Of a stretch of 64,000 nt of DNA, positions 1-11,499 are shown one piece after another. The translations under genes and the position numbers were made by a program. Numbering within the stretch: the first letter of the stretch is position 1; each line of letters opens with the position of its first letter. The notes under the pieces were generated by a model. The model was not told the DNA's origin. It was given only the letters and a program-made list of their open reading frames with translations, and searched no databases. This DNA is from Myotis daubentonii. Taxonomy: Eukaryota; Chordata; Mammalia; Chiroptera; Vespertilionidae. The stretch covers positions 41,602,796 to 41,666,795 of the forward strand of contig NC_081842.1 in NCBI RefSeq assembly GCF_963259705.1, written 5' to 3'.

Positions 1-137
1 ACAGTAACAACAACAACGTCCTGCCTGGCCCTTCCCTGGATCAACAGAATCAGAAGCTCTGGAAGGTGGTGCCTTGCGCTGATATTGGTAAAAATCTCCC
101 AAGATGATTTTAATATAAAGCCAGACTGAGAACTAGA

Positions 138-288
138 GTAGTGTTTCTCATACTTTAATGGGCAAGCAAGTCATTGGAGAGCTTATTAAAATGACGATTC
201 GGATTCAGTAGGTCAAGGATGAGGTATTTCTGACAAGTTCCCTGGTGATGTGGTGCTGCCGGCCCACAGAGCACACTTTGAGAGGTAA
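138..288 (+). mobile_element. MER5A-like hAT-Charlie relic
   Basis: The stretch opens with a diverged form of the hAT terminal motif followed by TTTCTCATACTTTAATG. It continues with GATTCAGTAGGTC and CAAGTTCCCTGGTGATG, and closes with GCACACTTTGAGAG. That order matches the MER5A non-autonomous hAT family shared by placental mammals. It has no coding capacity. Both termini have decayed, so a clean 8-bp duplication is not visible. Confidence 0.7.
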
Positions 289-1218
289 GAAACTAATGAT
301 TTCTGAGCGCCTTCCCGGCGCTGCGATTCTGTGAGTCTGTGTTAACTTTCAATTTCCACAGAATCGCCCGACAATTTCCCACCTAAGAACACACGTCTTC
401 GAGCGAAATTTCTTTTATAATGCCATGCGCTGTGCTGGGCTCTGTGAAATAATGGTCTTTGGAAGTTAGGCGGTACTTCAGAATCTTATAGTGTCTGATG
501 CAACACCATGGACATTAATTATCACCGAATGGTATGATAGCTATAAAAATGACAGGGAGCTTGTGGGGGAGTCACATGAGGTAGGAATCCTGCCGCAATG
601 TGGAGAATTGAGTGCTATGAGGGGATGTGTACGGGGACATCTCACTCAGGAATGTGTGTGCATGTGTGTGCCTGGGCTAGGGGTGCAGGTTAGAGTTTGG
701 AGTGGTTTAGGGAAGCTTCCCAGAAAAAAAAAAATTACTTTCAAGCTGAGCTCTAAAGATGAGTAAGATTTGGGAGTTGAGAGGGATGTCCAGACAGAGA
801 GAGCTGTGTGTAAATACCTACATAGGTGTGTGAAAGAGAGGCTGAGGAAACCAGGGGACTAAAAGTAGCTTCATCTGGCTAAAGTATAAAAAACATGAGG
901 AATGAGCTGGGGATTAAGCAGTGGCCAGCACTAGGACTTCATAAACCCTGTCCAGCAGTTCGTCATTATCCTAAAGCAAGAGAAAGTCTTCAAAGCATTA
1001 TAAGCAGAAAAAGAAACATGATTTACATTTTCACATAGAAATAACTTTCTATGTGCTATGTGGGCAATGGGTCAGTGGATGGAGGCATATCTGTTAGAGG
1101 GGTGTTTCTATCTGCTACTAACAGTTGAGAGTGAATGAGGCCATCTTTTCCACTTCTAGGAAGCTCTTCTACAGAAACTTATTTGTGTACACAGATATTT
1201 GGGCAAGTATGTTCATGG
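289..1218. other. Unassigned non-coding sequence
   Basis: I see no gene and no repeat I can name here. An open frame of 91 codons at 491-766 has no family resemblance and ends in low-complexity lysines after a poly-A run, so it is treated as chance. A GT-rich patch lies around 650-680. Confidence 0.4.
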
Positions 1219-1231
1219 CACTATTGCTTTT

Positions 1232-1446
1232 TCTTTTTTAAATATATTTTATTGATTTTTTACAGAGAAGAAGGGAGAGGGATAGAGAGTTAGAAACATC
1301 GATGAGAGAGATCGATCAGCTGCCTCCTGCATGCCCCCCAGTGGGGATGTGCCCGCAACCAAGGTACATGCCCTTGACCGGAATCAAACCTGGGACCCTT
1401 GAGTCCGCAGGCCGACGCTCTATCCACTGAGCCAAACTGGTTCAGC
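1232..1446 (-). mobile_element. VES SINE inserted in the tail of the next VES
   Basis: Read on the minus strand this is a tRNA-derived VES SINE: a promoter head (GGTTTGATTCCGGTCAAGG-like B box), a mid part with GCAGGAGGCAGC, a pyrimidine-rich region, then AATCAATAAAA and an A/T-rich tail at 1232-1250. It lies directly against the poly-T side, that is the 3' tail, of a second minus-strand VES. Both together are bracketed by one 13-bp duplication (CACTATTGCTTTT at 1219-1231 and CACCATTGCTTTT at 1687-1699), so this copy probably arrived second. Confidence 0.88.
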
Positions 1447-1686
1447 GTTTTTTTTTTATTTGTTTGTTAATCCTCACCCAAGGGTATTTTTCCATTGATT
1501 TAGAGGGAGTAGAAGGAAGGGGGAGAGACAGAGAGACACATCAATTGGTTGCCTCCCATAGGCACCCCGACCAGGGCCAGGTTCTGCAGCCTGAAACTGA
1601 GGTATGTGACCTTGACCAGAATCAAACCTAGGACCCTTCAGTCCACGGGCCAATGCTCTAACCACTCCACAAAACTGGCTAGGGCT
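1447..1686 (-). mobile_element. VES SINE (outer copy of a nested pair)
   Basis: This is a minus-strand VES of the subfamily whose 3' end reads GGATTAAC-like, seen here in reverse as GTTAATCCTCACCCAAGG, and whose head ends in AGGGCT. The target duplication at its right side (1687-1699) pairs with 1219-1231 on the far side of the neighbouring VES. It therefore appears to be the original insertion, into which the other SINE later went at its A-rich tail. RNA polymerase III A and B boxes are recognisable but mutated. Confidence 0.88.
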
Positions 1687-1699
1687 CACCATTGCTTTT

Positions 1700-3730
1700 A
1701 ATGAACAAACCTTATACACACAGGTGATGTCCACCAACTGGAAACTAGTTGTATAGTTTTTGATATATCGTGCTATGATATAGTGGCCATTAAAAAGACT
1801 ATATTAATAGTACATCTATATATAAAGATGACCAAGATGTCTTGTAAAGTGAAAAAAAGCAAGTAAAAAAATAGATTATGTAGTATGGACCCTATTACAT
1901 AAAAACAAAAGCACATTCTCTAGTGTCTGTATATGTGTATGTGAATTAATAGAGAAAGCACTGAGAGGCCACGTCGCAAACTGATGACAATGACTTCCTT
2001 TAGGAAAGGGATGGAAGATGAAGAGCAACTTCCACTCCTCCTGCTCCTGTTCTGTTTCAGATATTTTCAAAGAGAAAGTGTTTGTGTGTCACTTGTGCAA
2101 TAGGGGGAAAAAAGAGAACTGAATGCTATTTTCACATCTTTTTTTTCATTCATCAATAACATGCAATTTGCCTTCATTCAGTCTAACAATTCCTACCATT
2201 TTAAATTCAAAATTTCTTTAAAAAAATAAAGCTCAAAAAAATCTTTTAATAATTTAAAATTCTAAAAATGTTTCACCTCTCCCTAAGGTCACTTCCCCCA
2301 CACACTCCAACAACCTCCTTCACTTAATCTTTCCTCTAGTTCTCATTATGCAGCTACCCTAAACCTAAGATAACTCCAGACACAATCTAAACTCCTAGCG
2401 GTTGAAAATCATTAAAGTTAAGTAACAAGCAGAAATCAACAGGGTTAGAAAAAAAAAAAGTTTTCCTCTTTACTCTTCTGGGAGCTGAGAATTTTCAGTG
2501 CTGCCATCATTTTCTAGAAAGATCCTCTGATGACCTCTGAAAACAATCTAGGACCCCCCACAGCTGCTCTTGCATCCCAGTATAACCAATTCAGCTGTGC
2601 ACTGACAGGAACATTATAAATTGCTTAGAGAAGGAGGTTACAAAAGGGAGCGACCAGCCTAGCTTTTGTTAGGTTAAATCTGGGCTCCCCAACCTGTTAA
2701 GACGCTTTGAAAGAGGTAACAAAATGATCTATAAAGGCGAGCCAGTGGGTGTCGTTTCTTTAGATAATCAAAAACCTTTTGATTGGGGAATACACAAAAG
2801 GCTGAGGAAGGTTAGTAACCCTGGGATAAAAGAAAAATTTCCTTCATCAATTAAAAAGCAGTTATGGAAAAATGGAGACTAGAGCCCCAATTTCCCAAAT
2901 GGAGGAAGACTGAAATATTGGCATCACTCAAGTTATTATATTCAATGTGCAACTGAATGAAGACCTCCTTTAAGAAATCATTTAAAATTAATTTAAAATT
3001 CTATAAACAAAAACATAAAATATAAAACAAACTTTTATTTTATAATTACTTAATGAGAGTAACAAATATTTTATTTCCATTCCGGTGCATGCTTTTTGGC
3101 CAATACCCTAAGAAGCACTGATTCGGTGTCACGTTCTAAGGCTGTTCCTCCTCTTTTCTCACCGTGCCTTAATTTTCCACTTGAGCTTTATTTTAAATAG
3201 TGTAGAGGCATCTTCTGATACTTCACCTGGGTTGTTTATGCTTTTTACCTAACTCAAAGTCACTAGGTATTGGTCCTATCTGAACAAAGTCAACATCAAA
3301 CAACAAGCAACACTAAGCTTATTGATCATAACATTTGTAGTTTACTTTTCTCCGGAGAAACTAAAAAACTCTTTAAAGGTACTTGTGGTTTAATAATAAT
3401 TAAATATGAATGATGTGCTGACGTGATACATGTATTAGAAAGAGAACAACGAAATCTGTATCACTCCAACTTAAACCTACAGTCTCTAGGAAACCTTCAA
3501 GTTGTTGAAGCATCAAGCCATAGAGAGGTTGCATTTGCATTGGGAGCTCTGAATGATTTGGCTGGCAAAGGAGAGCAGAGCAAGGAGATGCCAAGCGTAT
3601 ATAAAAGCAGAGTTGACGTAGTGACGGCAGAGCAGCATGCCCAACTCATCAGCCTGCTCCAAAATACAAAGGCAGTGCCATGGAGCCAGCTTCTTGGAGG
3701 CCAAAGGACTCTACCTTGTGCTTTACATTG
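1700..3730. other. Unassigned AT-rich non-coding sequence
   Basis: No gene is recognised here. The sequence is unique-looking and AT-rich. At 3533-3607 an octamer motif (ATTTGCAT) precedes a TATATAAAAG box by about 60 bases, which is discussed as a finding. The 122-codon open frame starting at 3423 runs straight into a hAT insertion and resembles no family known to me. Confidence 0.4.
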
Positions 3731-3738
3731 TTGTAGAG

Positions 3739-3947
3739 TAGTGATGGCGAACCTTTTGAACTCGGCGTGTCAGCATTTTGAAAAACCCTAACTTATCTGG
3801 TGCCGGGTCACATATAGGAATGTTTTGATATTTGGAACCATAGTAAAATAAAGACTTATATTTTTGATGTTTATTTTATATATTTAAATGCCATTTAACA
3901 AAGAAAAATCAACCAAAAAAATGAGTGTCATAGGTTCGCCATCACTG
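3739..3947. mobile_element. Non-autonomous hAT transposon (MITE), 209 bp
   Basis: The ends carry imperfect terminal inverted repeats, TAGTGATGGCGAACCTTTT on the left and AGGTTCGCCATCACTG on the right. The element sits between two perfect 8-bp direct repeats, TTGTAGAG at 3731-3738 and 3948-3955, the duplication length expected for hAT transposase. The interior is AT-rich and has no coding capacity. Perfect duplications and closely matching termini suggest a fairly recent insertion. Confidence 0.92.
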
Positions 3948-3955
3948 TTGTAGAG

Positions 3956-4525
3956 GAACTATGATGGTAAAAACAACTGAACATCTCCAGGAGTGAAGGA
4001 TAATGAACAAGGCTGCCCCAAACAGATCAGGTATGAGAAAGGAGCTATGGAGTGGAGGACGTTACACTAACCAGGACAACGATGTCAAGGGCTGGCACTT
4101 CCTTGCAGCGTGTTAAAAACTCGCTGAGGAGTCCGGCAATCTGAGCCTGATCATGGCTCAGCAGCAGATGGCATGCACCGAGTTCCTCCTGCCGAATCTC
4201 ATGCATTTCCAGCCCCAACTTAACACCGAATACCAGCCCCTGCTCACTGCTCGTCTGTGTCCCTGTTTATGCTGTTCTGTGGTAAAGTCTGAAAAATATG
4301 AGCAATGAGGTGAGGTGCTTTTTTAAAAAAATAAAAATAAAACTCCATTTATTCATTTTTAAATGTTTAATACTCTTGCCCTATAAAATGATGGTTATAA
4401 GAGATACTGGAGAAGTAGCAATCTTTAATTGATAAAATAAAATGTGGGAAATCCTGTGTGGTTTTTATTTTCATTTAAAAAATTGTTACTTTGTTAAATC
4501 TAAAAATCTGGGACTTCTGGTGCAA
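3956..4525. other. Unassigned non-coding sequence
   Basis: No gene, RNA gene or named repeat is recognised. The part from about 4320 is strongly A/T-rich. Confidence 0.35.
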
Positions 4526-4529
4526 TAGT

Positions 4530-4750
4530 TCAAAAATTATGGCTGAAATAAAGTGGACTGGATCCCAGCTTTACTACTAACTGGCTATGTGACCTCCAGT
4601 AAGCCTCAGTTTCCCCATTTGTGGAATAGAAATAACAGCACTGCCTACCTAATAGGTTATCATGAAGATTATGAAGATAATGCAGCAGAGGCTCAGCACA
4701 GAGCGTGATATAAGGTAGCACTCAAGTGTTAGCTTAGTGTCATCAGAAAG
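4530..4750 (+). mobile_element. MIR SINE
   Basis: Near-full MIR: GGCTATGTGACC, then CCTCAGTTTCCCCATTTGTGG, then GCTCAGCACAGAG and GGTAGCACTCAAGTG occur in the order of the ancient tRNA-derived MIR consensus, including its conserved core. Divergence is high, as expected for an element older than the placental radiation. Confidence 0.75.
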
Positions 4751-5100
4751 GCTACTTATTAGGGACCCTCAGTTTTCTCATCTCTCAAGCGAGCCATTTG
4801 ACCTCAGAAACTTCTACATTCCCTCCAATTACAGCATCCTACATTCTACACCAAAATTCTAGTCCTTCTATTCCTTCTAGGCTATTCAAGCACACAACTG
4901 TTCACCTATCCTCCATCCATATCATGAACTACCATCCAGCCATGGAATGGCATCCATAGATATTACTGAGTGGGGAAAAACATAGTTACAAACCAATGAA
5001 TAACCGTGTGATTCCATTTTTTCAATGAAATACATACATATAAATATATACATAATGGTAACTTCTAACTCGCCTCTAAAACCCTCCCATTACTCTAGGC

Positions 5101-5413
5101 CAGCACTGTCCACAAGGAATATAATATGAGCCACAATGTCAGCCATATATAGAATATTAAATTTTCTAGTAGCCACATTAAGAGAAATCGATGAAATTTG
5201 TTTTGATGTATTTTATTTAATCCAATCTAAACAAAGTACCCTCATTTCCACGTGTAATCATTACAAAACTTATTATTCATACATTATTTTTGTATGAAGT
5301 CTTCGAAATCCAGCATGTATGTTACAGCTACAGTACATTTTAAGATGGACTAGCGGCATTTCAAGTGCTCAGTAGCCAAGCGACTCATGGCTACAACATC
5401 AGACAGTCCAGCT
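5101..5413 (+). mobile_element. Ancient hAT-type DNA transposon relic
   Basis: The left end is CAGCACTGTCCACAAGG and the right end is approximately the inverse complement (CAGACAGTCCAGCT). Internal landmarks are TTTTCTAGTAGCCACATT, AGTCTTCGAAATCC and GCATTTCAAGTGCTCAGTAG, which I associate with an old mammalian hAT-Charlie family. The exact subfamily is uncertain. The element is non-coding. Confidence 0.6.
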
Positions 5414-5419
5414 CGAAGC

Positions 5420-5560
5420 AGTTAGTTCCCCTCCTCACACTGAATTAGAATGATCACACTGCAAGGAAACTTACCTTACTTAGTATATGGCTTATATGCC
5501 CATTGCCTAAAATAATTTCTGATAGCAATTGAGTATTTAATAAATGTTTGAATGAATGCG
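5420..5560 (+). mobile_element. L2/MIR-class LINE tail fragment
   Basis: The fragment ends in TTTAATAAATGTTTGAATGAATG, the characteristic L2 3' end. The rest is too diverged to place with certainty. Confidence 0.4.
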
Positions 5561-5995
5561 TTTAATTCAAAGTATTCTTGGGTAACTTGGCATTTTTAAG
5601 TGCCATATGAACCACAGGATAAAAAGACATTGCACCACTCCCAAAGAAAGAACACAGGGATTTTGGAAAGCATCTCCTGAAAAGTATCACACCTCACAAG
5701 AAGCCCCCTATTTTGTCTAGGGGCAAAGCCAGCCACTCAGAAATATAAGATACCTTCATGAATTAACAAAATCCAGAACTAAAGCTAATGCCAAAATGTA
5801 TATCATACTAGACAAATAAATGTAAAAAGATAGTAGGACTGAGAGAAACGCATAGTAATAAAAACTTTATTAAGTGCCTGCTATAGCTAAATGCTTTACA
5901 TACATATTTATCATCTTCACTAACACTTCTTAAGACAAGGTGGGGAAATAATGACTCAAAGAAGAAGATATTAGCTGTGGAATCATTAAAACAAA
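5561..5995. other. Unassigned AT-rich sequence
   Basis: Nothing is recognised here apart from simple A/T richness and a weak MIR-like stretch around 5870-5960 (TTATTAAGTGCCTGC). Confidence 0.3.
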
Positions 5996-5999
5996 CAAA

Positions 6000-6180
6000 A
6001 ACTCTTTAGCTTTAAGTCCTGTCTCTGTCCATTTCTAGCTCTGGGATCTAAGGTAAGTTTCTTATCTCTGTCTAGGCTCAGTTTTCTCATCTGTAAAATG
6101 GGCATTAAAGTAACTACCCTTGATTATTGTGATGATTAGATTAATTGACACATGAACTCTCAATAAATGACACCCAGGAT
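6000..6180 (+). mobile_element. MIR SINE
   Basis: GGCTCAGTTTTCTCATCTGTA followed by AAATGGGCATTAAAG, TTATTGTGATGATTAGA and a CTCAATAAATGA end matches the MIR core and 3' part in order. It is an old fragment with no coding capacity. Confidence 0.78.
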
Positions 6181-6889
6181 TATAATGGTAAGGCTCAATT
6201 AAAATAGGAGCAATCACTGTGATCATCCTATCTGAACTCGGTGTCCCCATTCTGCAAGAGTACCCACATGGCAAAGGCTACAGATGAACACCTTTTGAGG
6301 AGAAAGGCATCTCACTTAACCAGAGCAGATCAGAATACAAAACTGGAGTAGCTAAAGTTGAGTCAATACAGGGAATTTGGCTTACGGGAGGCCTTGAGCC
6401 TGCTGGAGGAGTTGAGACTTGATTACTGCCTAAATCCCGTCATAAATCTGTGAAACAGTTGATCAGTCTTCGTGCAATTATGAAGCTCTTCTTTTTAAAC
6501 TTAATTCTTTAAGGCTGATAGGAACATTCCTTTACTCAAGTAAAGGCTGAACATATGCTTTTCTACACTCCTCAAATCCTACCTTAAATTTGTCTTAATC
6601 CTTTGAATCTACGTGAGGAGTGGCATTCACGTTCCCTGGGTTGTGAAAGAAAAACCAACCAAACTCTTATCTGTGGTTAGAGCATTGCAACAACTTTACT
6701 CAAGTTAGATCCTCCAGGAGGCCCATTAAACCAACACAGCTGCTCACCATTAGTTACCCCCTCTCATTTGGCTGTTTGCCTGAACCACCTCATCCGTGAG
6801 CTATGAGCCACCACACCTGCCATGCTCATGCTTGAACCAGGTCATGTGAAGAATGTTATCAAAAACCATTTTTTTAAATGAATAAAGTA
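6181..6889. other. Unassigned non-coding sequence
   Basis: No gene or named repeat is recognised on either strand. Confidence 0.35.
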
Positions 6890-7047
6890 GCCCTGGCCAC
6901 TCAGTGGTAGAGCAGGGGCCTGCGCACTGAAGGGTTGCCAGTTTGAGTCCCAGTCAAGGGCACATACCTGGGTGGCAGGTTTGTTCCTCAACTGTAGTCA
7001 GGGTGCATGCAGGAGACACCAATCGATGTGTTTCTCTCACACTGATG

Positions 7048-7103
<56 letters not shown>

Positions 7104-7152
7104 TTCCACTCTCTCTAAAAAAAAATCAATCAATATAAAAATAAATAAAAGA
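6890..7152 (+). mobile_element. VES SINE with expanded CT tract
   Basis: The head CCCTGGCCACTCAGTGGTAGAGC and B-box-like GTTTGAGTCCCAGTCAAGG mark a VES SINE. The usual pyrimidine region has expanded to a pure CT microsatellite of about 50 bases at 7050-7101, followed by AATCAATCAATATAAAAATAAAT as tail. The head is diverged, which suggests an older VES subfamily. Confidence 0.85.
7050..7101 (+). repeat. (CT)n microsatellite inside VES
   Basis: An uninterrupted CT dinucleotide run of roughly 25 units forms the 3' pyrimidine part of the VES SINE. It is likely to be length-polymorphic. Confidence 0.95.
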
Positions 7153-7288
7153 AAAGCATAAAAAATATGCATATGTATTATAATCTGAACATAAACATAC
7201 ATGTTCATATATGCATATGATTAACATATGTGTTCAAGAAGCACATGCAACTAGGGATTTTCCCCCAATTAAAAATGGAAGCAACAGC

Positions 7289-7512
7289 CTGGTGGGAGTG
7301 GCTCAGTTGGCTGAACTTAGTCTTGTACACCAAAAGGTTGCCGGTTAGATTCCCAGTCAGGGCACAGGCATGGGTTTTGGGTTCAATCCCTGGTCAGAGC
7401 ATATATGGAAGGCAACTAATAAATGTTTCTCTATCATTCTCTCTCTCTCTCTCTCTCTCTCTCCCTCTCTCTAAGCATGTCCTCAGTTAAGGATTTTTTT
7501 AAAAATAAAAAC
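7289..7512 (+). mobile_element. VES SINE, diverged
   Basis: GTGGCTCAGTTGGCTGAAC corresponds to the A box, and GGTTAGATTCCCAGTCAGGG to the B box. GGAAGGCAACTAATAAATG, a CT tract at 7438-7463 and a GTTAAGGATTTTTTTAAAAA tail follow in VES order. It is in the same orientation as the VES about 140 bp upstream but belongs to a different, older subtype. Confidence 0.8.
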
Positions 7513-9340
7513 AAATTTTTACACAAAAATTCCCCTAATTATTTTGTTTTTCCAAAGACAGTACTCTCTTTTCTAAAAAATGGTAATCTTTTTCTCAAAT
7601 TATTTCCTTTGGCATATATTATGTACTCCATACACAAAATGAAATGGAAACTTTACTAGCAAAAATGACCAGTAAAAGGACAGATAATGAAGTTTTAGGG
7701 AAAGTGTCATTAACATTGAGAATAAATTATTATTCCCTGCGATAAGTGCATAGGCAATTATTTCCCATACTTTTCAGAAAAAAAAAAATATATGCTTATC
7801 CATTTGAAAGGAACTGCAGGGAAAATTAAAATTGGCATCTTGAAATCTTTTGAAACTTTTCAGTCTTCTCAACAAGAAAACAAACCAGAAATTACTGAAA
7901 AACTGAATCATCGATTGAAAACTGAAAAGCGTTGTAATGTCTCAAGACATGTTCTCCTTCGCTGGCTGGCCTGTTAGTGCACTGGTGGTTTCATTATAGG
8001 ACACTTTTCAGCACTTTTCGCTGGTCTGTGGCACAACCTTCCCCGAAGAAATATGAAGAGTAATTTTCAAAAAGAACTTTTATTTTTAATAAGGATTGAT
8101 TTTCGTAAAGGCAGCACCCAGCTGCCCAGTGTATCAAACATGAACCATCACACCAATCTCCACACATCAAGGAGCAGTTTTCGCACACAAGGCTTGTTGT
8201 TCCTGGCAGGTATCCATGTAGCCAGAGAGGTCACCACTCAGCAAGGTGCTCTCTTTCTGGTGTACAAGAAAATAAATCACTAGAAATAAGGGAGAGGGGG
8301 GTGCAGGGGGGCAAATAGGCTTGGGAAACAGGAGAGAAACTTGTCAATCTCCAAGATGCTAGAAAATGATTGTCGAAGTCTTTTGTTAGGGAATCCCATA
8401 ATGGTATTGCTGCTCCTCTGTTGTGGACACGAACAGCAAGCAACTAGTCTAAGATGGTGAGGGCGACAGAGGATTAGACAAATCGCGAAAAGGCCCTGGA
8501 AAGGACATTACTGGTGTTTGGGATCATAAAGGACAAAATTGTATCATTATTTACCTTCAACAGCAGTGTCCTTATAAATAAAATTTTGTGAGGGGGAAAA
8601 AATAAACTAAAGGCATCTATGAAATGTTTATTATGAACGTATGTGTATAAATTATTTTACAAATGGGGAAAGAAAAAGGCCCTACAGCGCTATTCTTGTA
8701 TAGTCAATGGATCGTACACGGACTTGTTTTTATATTAGTTCCAAGAGAAGGACATCCAGCTTGTTCCCAATCCTTTTTATTTTAAACATATGAATCACTG
8801 AGAAGGTTAGCATTGCGCTGGAAATGATTTTGATGCATGTGACAAAGCTACATAAAAAATCATAACAGGAAGAGACAGATCAACTGTGAGGTTGCAAGAT
8901 AGCCAGTAGGATTGTAAGATCACCTGGAAGGGTCCTTGGCATTATCCACTAGGCAGGAAAACAGAGTATCCTGAATCTTGGCTTTTAGGAAACTACATTG
9001 TAAAGAGCTGGAGTTTTTAAACACACAAGTCAGCCTCAGTGCATATCTTCCTTAATCCTCCCACAGACACTTTAATGAAAAGGAGAATCTTTTATCAATA
9101 TTTATATAGGTGATAGAATCCAAGTTTTATCGTTTCATAATAAAGACAAGTGCGTTTTTTAGTAAGATCAAACAGTATGTCGTTAACTAATGATATCCCT
9201 TTTCCCCTGCATATTTTATCTAAATTGGTTGTTACGGGCCATCAAAATTCATGACTGACCAGTAAGTTAGACAGCTGTTCCTTCGGATAATAATGGCAAA
9301 GGCAAAAGCCATCTGGTTATAATAATCATCATGAGTGTTT
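7513..9340. other. Unassigned non-coding sequence
   Basis: No gene is recognised. On the minus strand around 8040-8280 there are a few overlapping short open frames and an AATAAA-like signal, but no protein family could be assigned. The rest is AT-rich and unique-looking. Confidence 0.35.
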
Positions 9341-9344
9341 GTGT

Positions 9345-9560
9345 AATGATGTGGATAGTCACCTATGGTGTGTCAGGCACTGTACTTGAGCCATTGATTG
9401 TACTTTGGGAGCCTGGACCGGGGTATTACAGAGAGGAACTAGTCCCTGCCCTCACAGATTCTAGATTCGTGGCGGAGGGGGTGCTGAACATAGACATAAA
9501 TTATTATGATTCAATTGGGTACATAGTCATAAAGGCACAGGGTGACCAGGAATACTGTCA
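9345..9560 (-). mobile_element. L2 LINE fragment
   Basis: TGTCAGGCACTGTACTTGAG followed by TAGTCCCTGCCCTCACAGATT and an ACATAAATTATTATG stretch corresponds to the reverse complement of the L2 3' UTR, with the usual order of motifs. It is strongly diverged. Confidence 0.5.
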
Positions 9561-10268
9561 TACAGGACGTGTCTGTTGCATGTTTACTGAGTAAATGAAG
9601 TGAGGAGGCCTTCTGCTTGCCAACCTGCAACACGCACACCACTCCAGCATTCTCGTCCTCTCTTGATTGGACTCAACTTATAGCCTATTTGACCTGGGGT
9701 CCTGGCCAGACTTTTGGTGGGTCTCCCAGGCCTAACCTATTCTAGCCACTAACACTCCATTGTATCAGAGTATCCAGGATTATCTCCCCTGAGGAGAGCT
9801 GAACCAAAGCTGCCCCTAGAAGCAATGAAATATTTCAGAAATCACATCAACTCTTTTCTATATGTTGGAAAGCGGTGCAATCTTTTTATTAGACAATTAT
9901 AAGAGCCCTGGGCTTAGATTAGAAGACCAGCCCATGGTGAGTACAGGCAAGCCTTTTCAAGAAAATCTACCTGAGATTCTTATCACCACTGCACTTACCT
10001 GGGTTGACAAGGCTCTTCCTTCCCTTGCAGGTATGCTGCCTTTAGGATAAGAAACCACGAGGTAGATTGCTGAGCCTTTGTTATAGCCTCATGGTTCAAC
10101 TAGGCATCCTACAGGTATAATTCACAAAGAAATCAACTTTTATTTTTTTGCCCCATGAAAACAAAATTTTTATTACAACAGTTAAATGAAAATGTTAAAA
10201 AACATAGGAACTCTATTCCCAGAAAGGACACATGACAGAGGAAGAACTGGAAGAACAATAGCGCCATA
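9561..10268. other. Unassigned non-coding sequence
   Basis: No recognisable gene, RNA or repeat. Only short chance open frames occur. Confidence 0.35.
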
Positions 10269-10269
10269 G

Positions 10270-10395
10270 CTTTTTAGAGCTGGAAAATCTCCTCCAATTC
10301 AAGCTCAGAAATGATGGCCCAGAGTGGCTGAGTGACTTCACCAAGGCTGCACAGCCCATCCTGGGGAGAGCTGGGAGTGATGCCTAACTTGCACT
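10270..10395 (-). mobile_element. MIR SINE fragment
   Basis: AATGATGGCCCAGAGTGG, TGAGTGACTTCACCAAGG and AGCTGGGAGTGATGCC correspond to the reverse complement of the MIR core (CCTCAGTTTCC through AGTTACTTAACC). It is diverged and partial. Confidence 0.65.
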
Positions 10396-11233
10396 CTCCT
10401 ATGAGGTCTCCCTCCACTGAACACATTCCGCACTTAACTCTTACTAATCTCCCCAGGGTTCTCTTTATATGTGAGGGCGCTTCCTTAAGTTCACCTTGAA
10501 TCTCTTCACTGCAAGTCTGCACACAACTTTGGGACTTTTCAGCTCCAAGCCCTTGCACAAAGACCCCAGGTTTTAACTCGCTGAAAAGACTGCTCTAATC
10601 CTCCTACTTATTATTGCTTCAGAACCACCCCAGTTGCCTACATGTGCTCCCTGCTCTTTGTCCTTATTTCTGAGATAGGAGCAAAGAGAAAAAGAAAATA
10701 AAAAGGTAGGTCTAATAATATTTGTTCATACAACTCTAATTATCTGAAGCACATGGGGAAGGTTTTATTTCTTTCCCAGCTGGATAAGTTCACCCCCAAC
10801 TTCTCCACAATCTTGCTTTTTGATACTTTCAAATGTAAACAGATTGCTAACTCTTAGTCATTAAGCTTTTGTTCCTTGGAGAGAAATTTATCGAGCACTT
10901 ATTATGTGCCAAGCAGAGAGGCTGGGTACCGAAGATACTGTGGTCACACCACACTTGCTGGCAATCTGAAGGAACTAAACAAATCACATCAATGCCTATG
11001 TCTACCTGGTACTAAGCGACCAAGGAAAACATTGGGGGCTGTGAGAGTGAATATTGTGAAGATCCGATTTAGATTGGAGGGGGAGAAAAATTACTGCTTC
11101 CTTCCCGTGGTCTTCTAATTTGTCTTTTGGGAAAAAAATCTAGACTTTTATAGAAGGATGATATTTGTTTTCTAGGAACAGAGCTTTCAGCAAAAGAAAC
11201 AAAATTATTTCTCTCTATTGCCTCAACTTCATC
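10396..11233. other. Unassigned sequence with a possible L2 remnant
   Basis: At about 10890-10960 the string ATCGAGCACTTATTATGTGCC looks like a minus-strand L2/MIR 3' end. The rest is unassigned and non-coding. Confidence 0.35.
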
Positions 11234-11241
11234 CTCTATGG

Positions 11242-11491
11242 CAGCACTTTCAACCATTTTCATCTCATGGCGCACATCAACTAATCACTAAAATTCTGTG
11301 ACACACCAAAAAATATATTTTTTGCTGATCTGACAAAAGAATAGGTATAATGTTGAACAATCATATCAGATAGCTATTGTTGTGTTGACTGTTGTCATTT
11401 TTTTTTAATTTGACAATCTAAGGGGAAGGTGGTCAATGGTCCTGACTAAACGGGTAGTGCATGTTTTAAGAATTCTTATTGAAAATCGCTG
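11242..11491. mobile_element. Non-autonomous hAT transposon, 250 bp
   Basis: The left end is CAGCACTTTCAACCATTTTC and the right end GAAAATCGCTG, an inverted-repeat match with a few changes. The flanks CTCTATGG (11234-11241) and CTCTATAA (11492-11499) agree at six of eight bases, consistent with an aged hAT target duplication. The interior is AT-rich and non-coding (TGGCGCACATCAACTAATC, GACACACCAAAAAATATA). Confidence 0.82.
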
Positions 11492-11499
11492 CTCTATAA

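Noticed and set aside
8000..8280. Possible processed pseudogene on the minus strand with AATAAA
   Set aside because: No protein could be recognised, no poly-A tract follows at the expected side, and no flanking duplication is visible.
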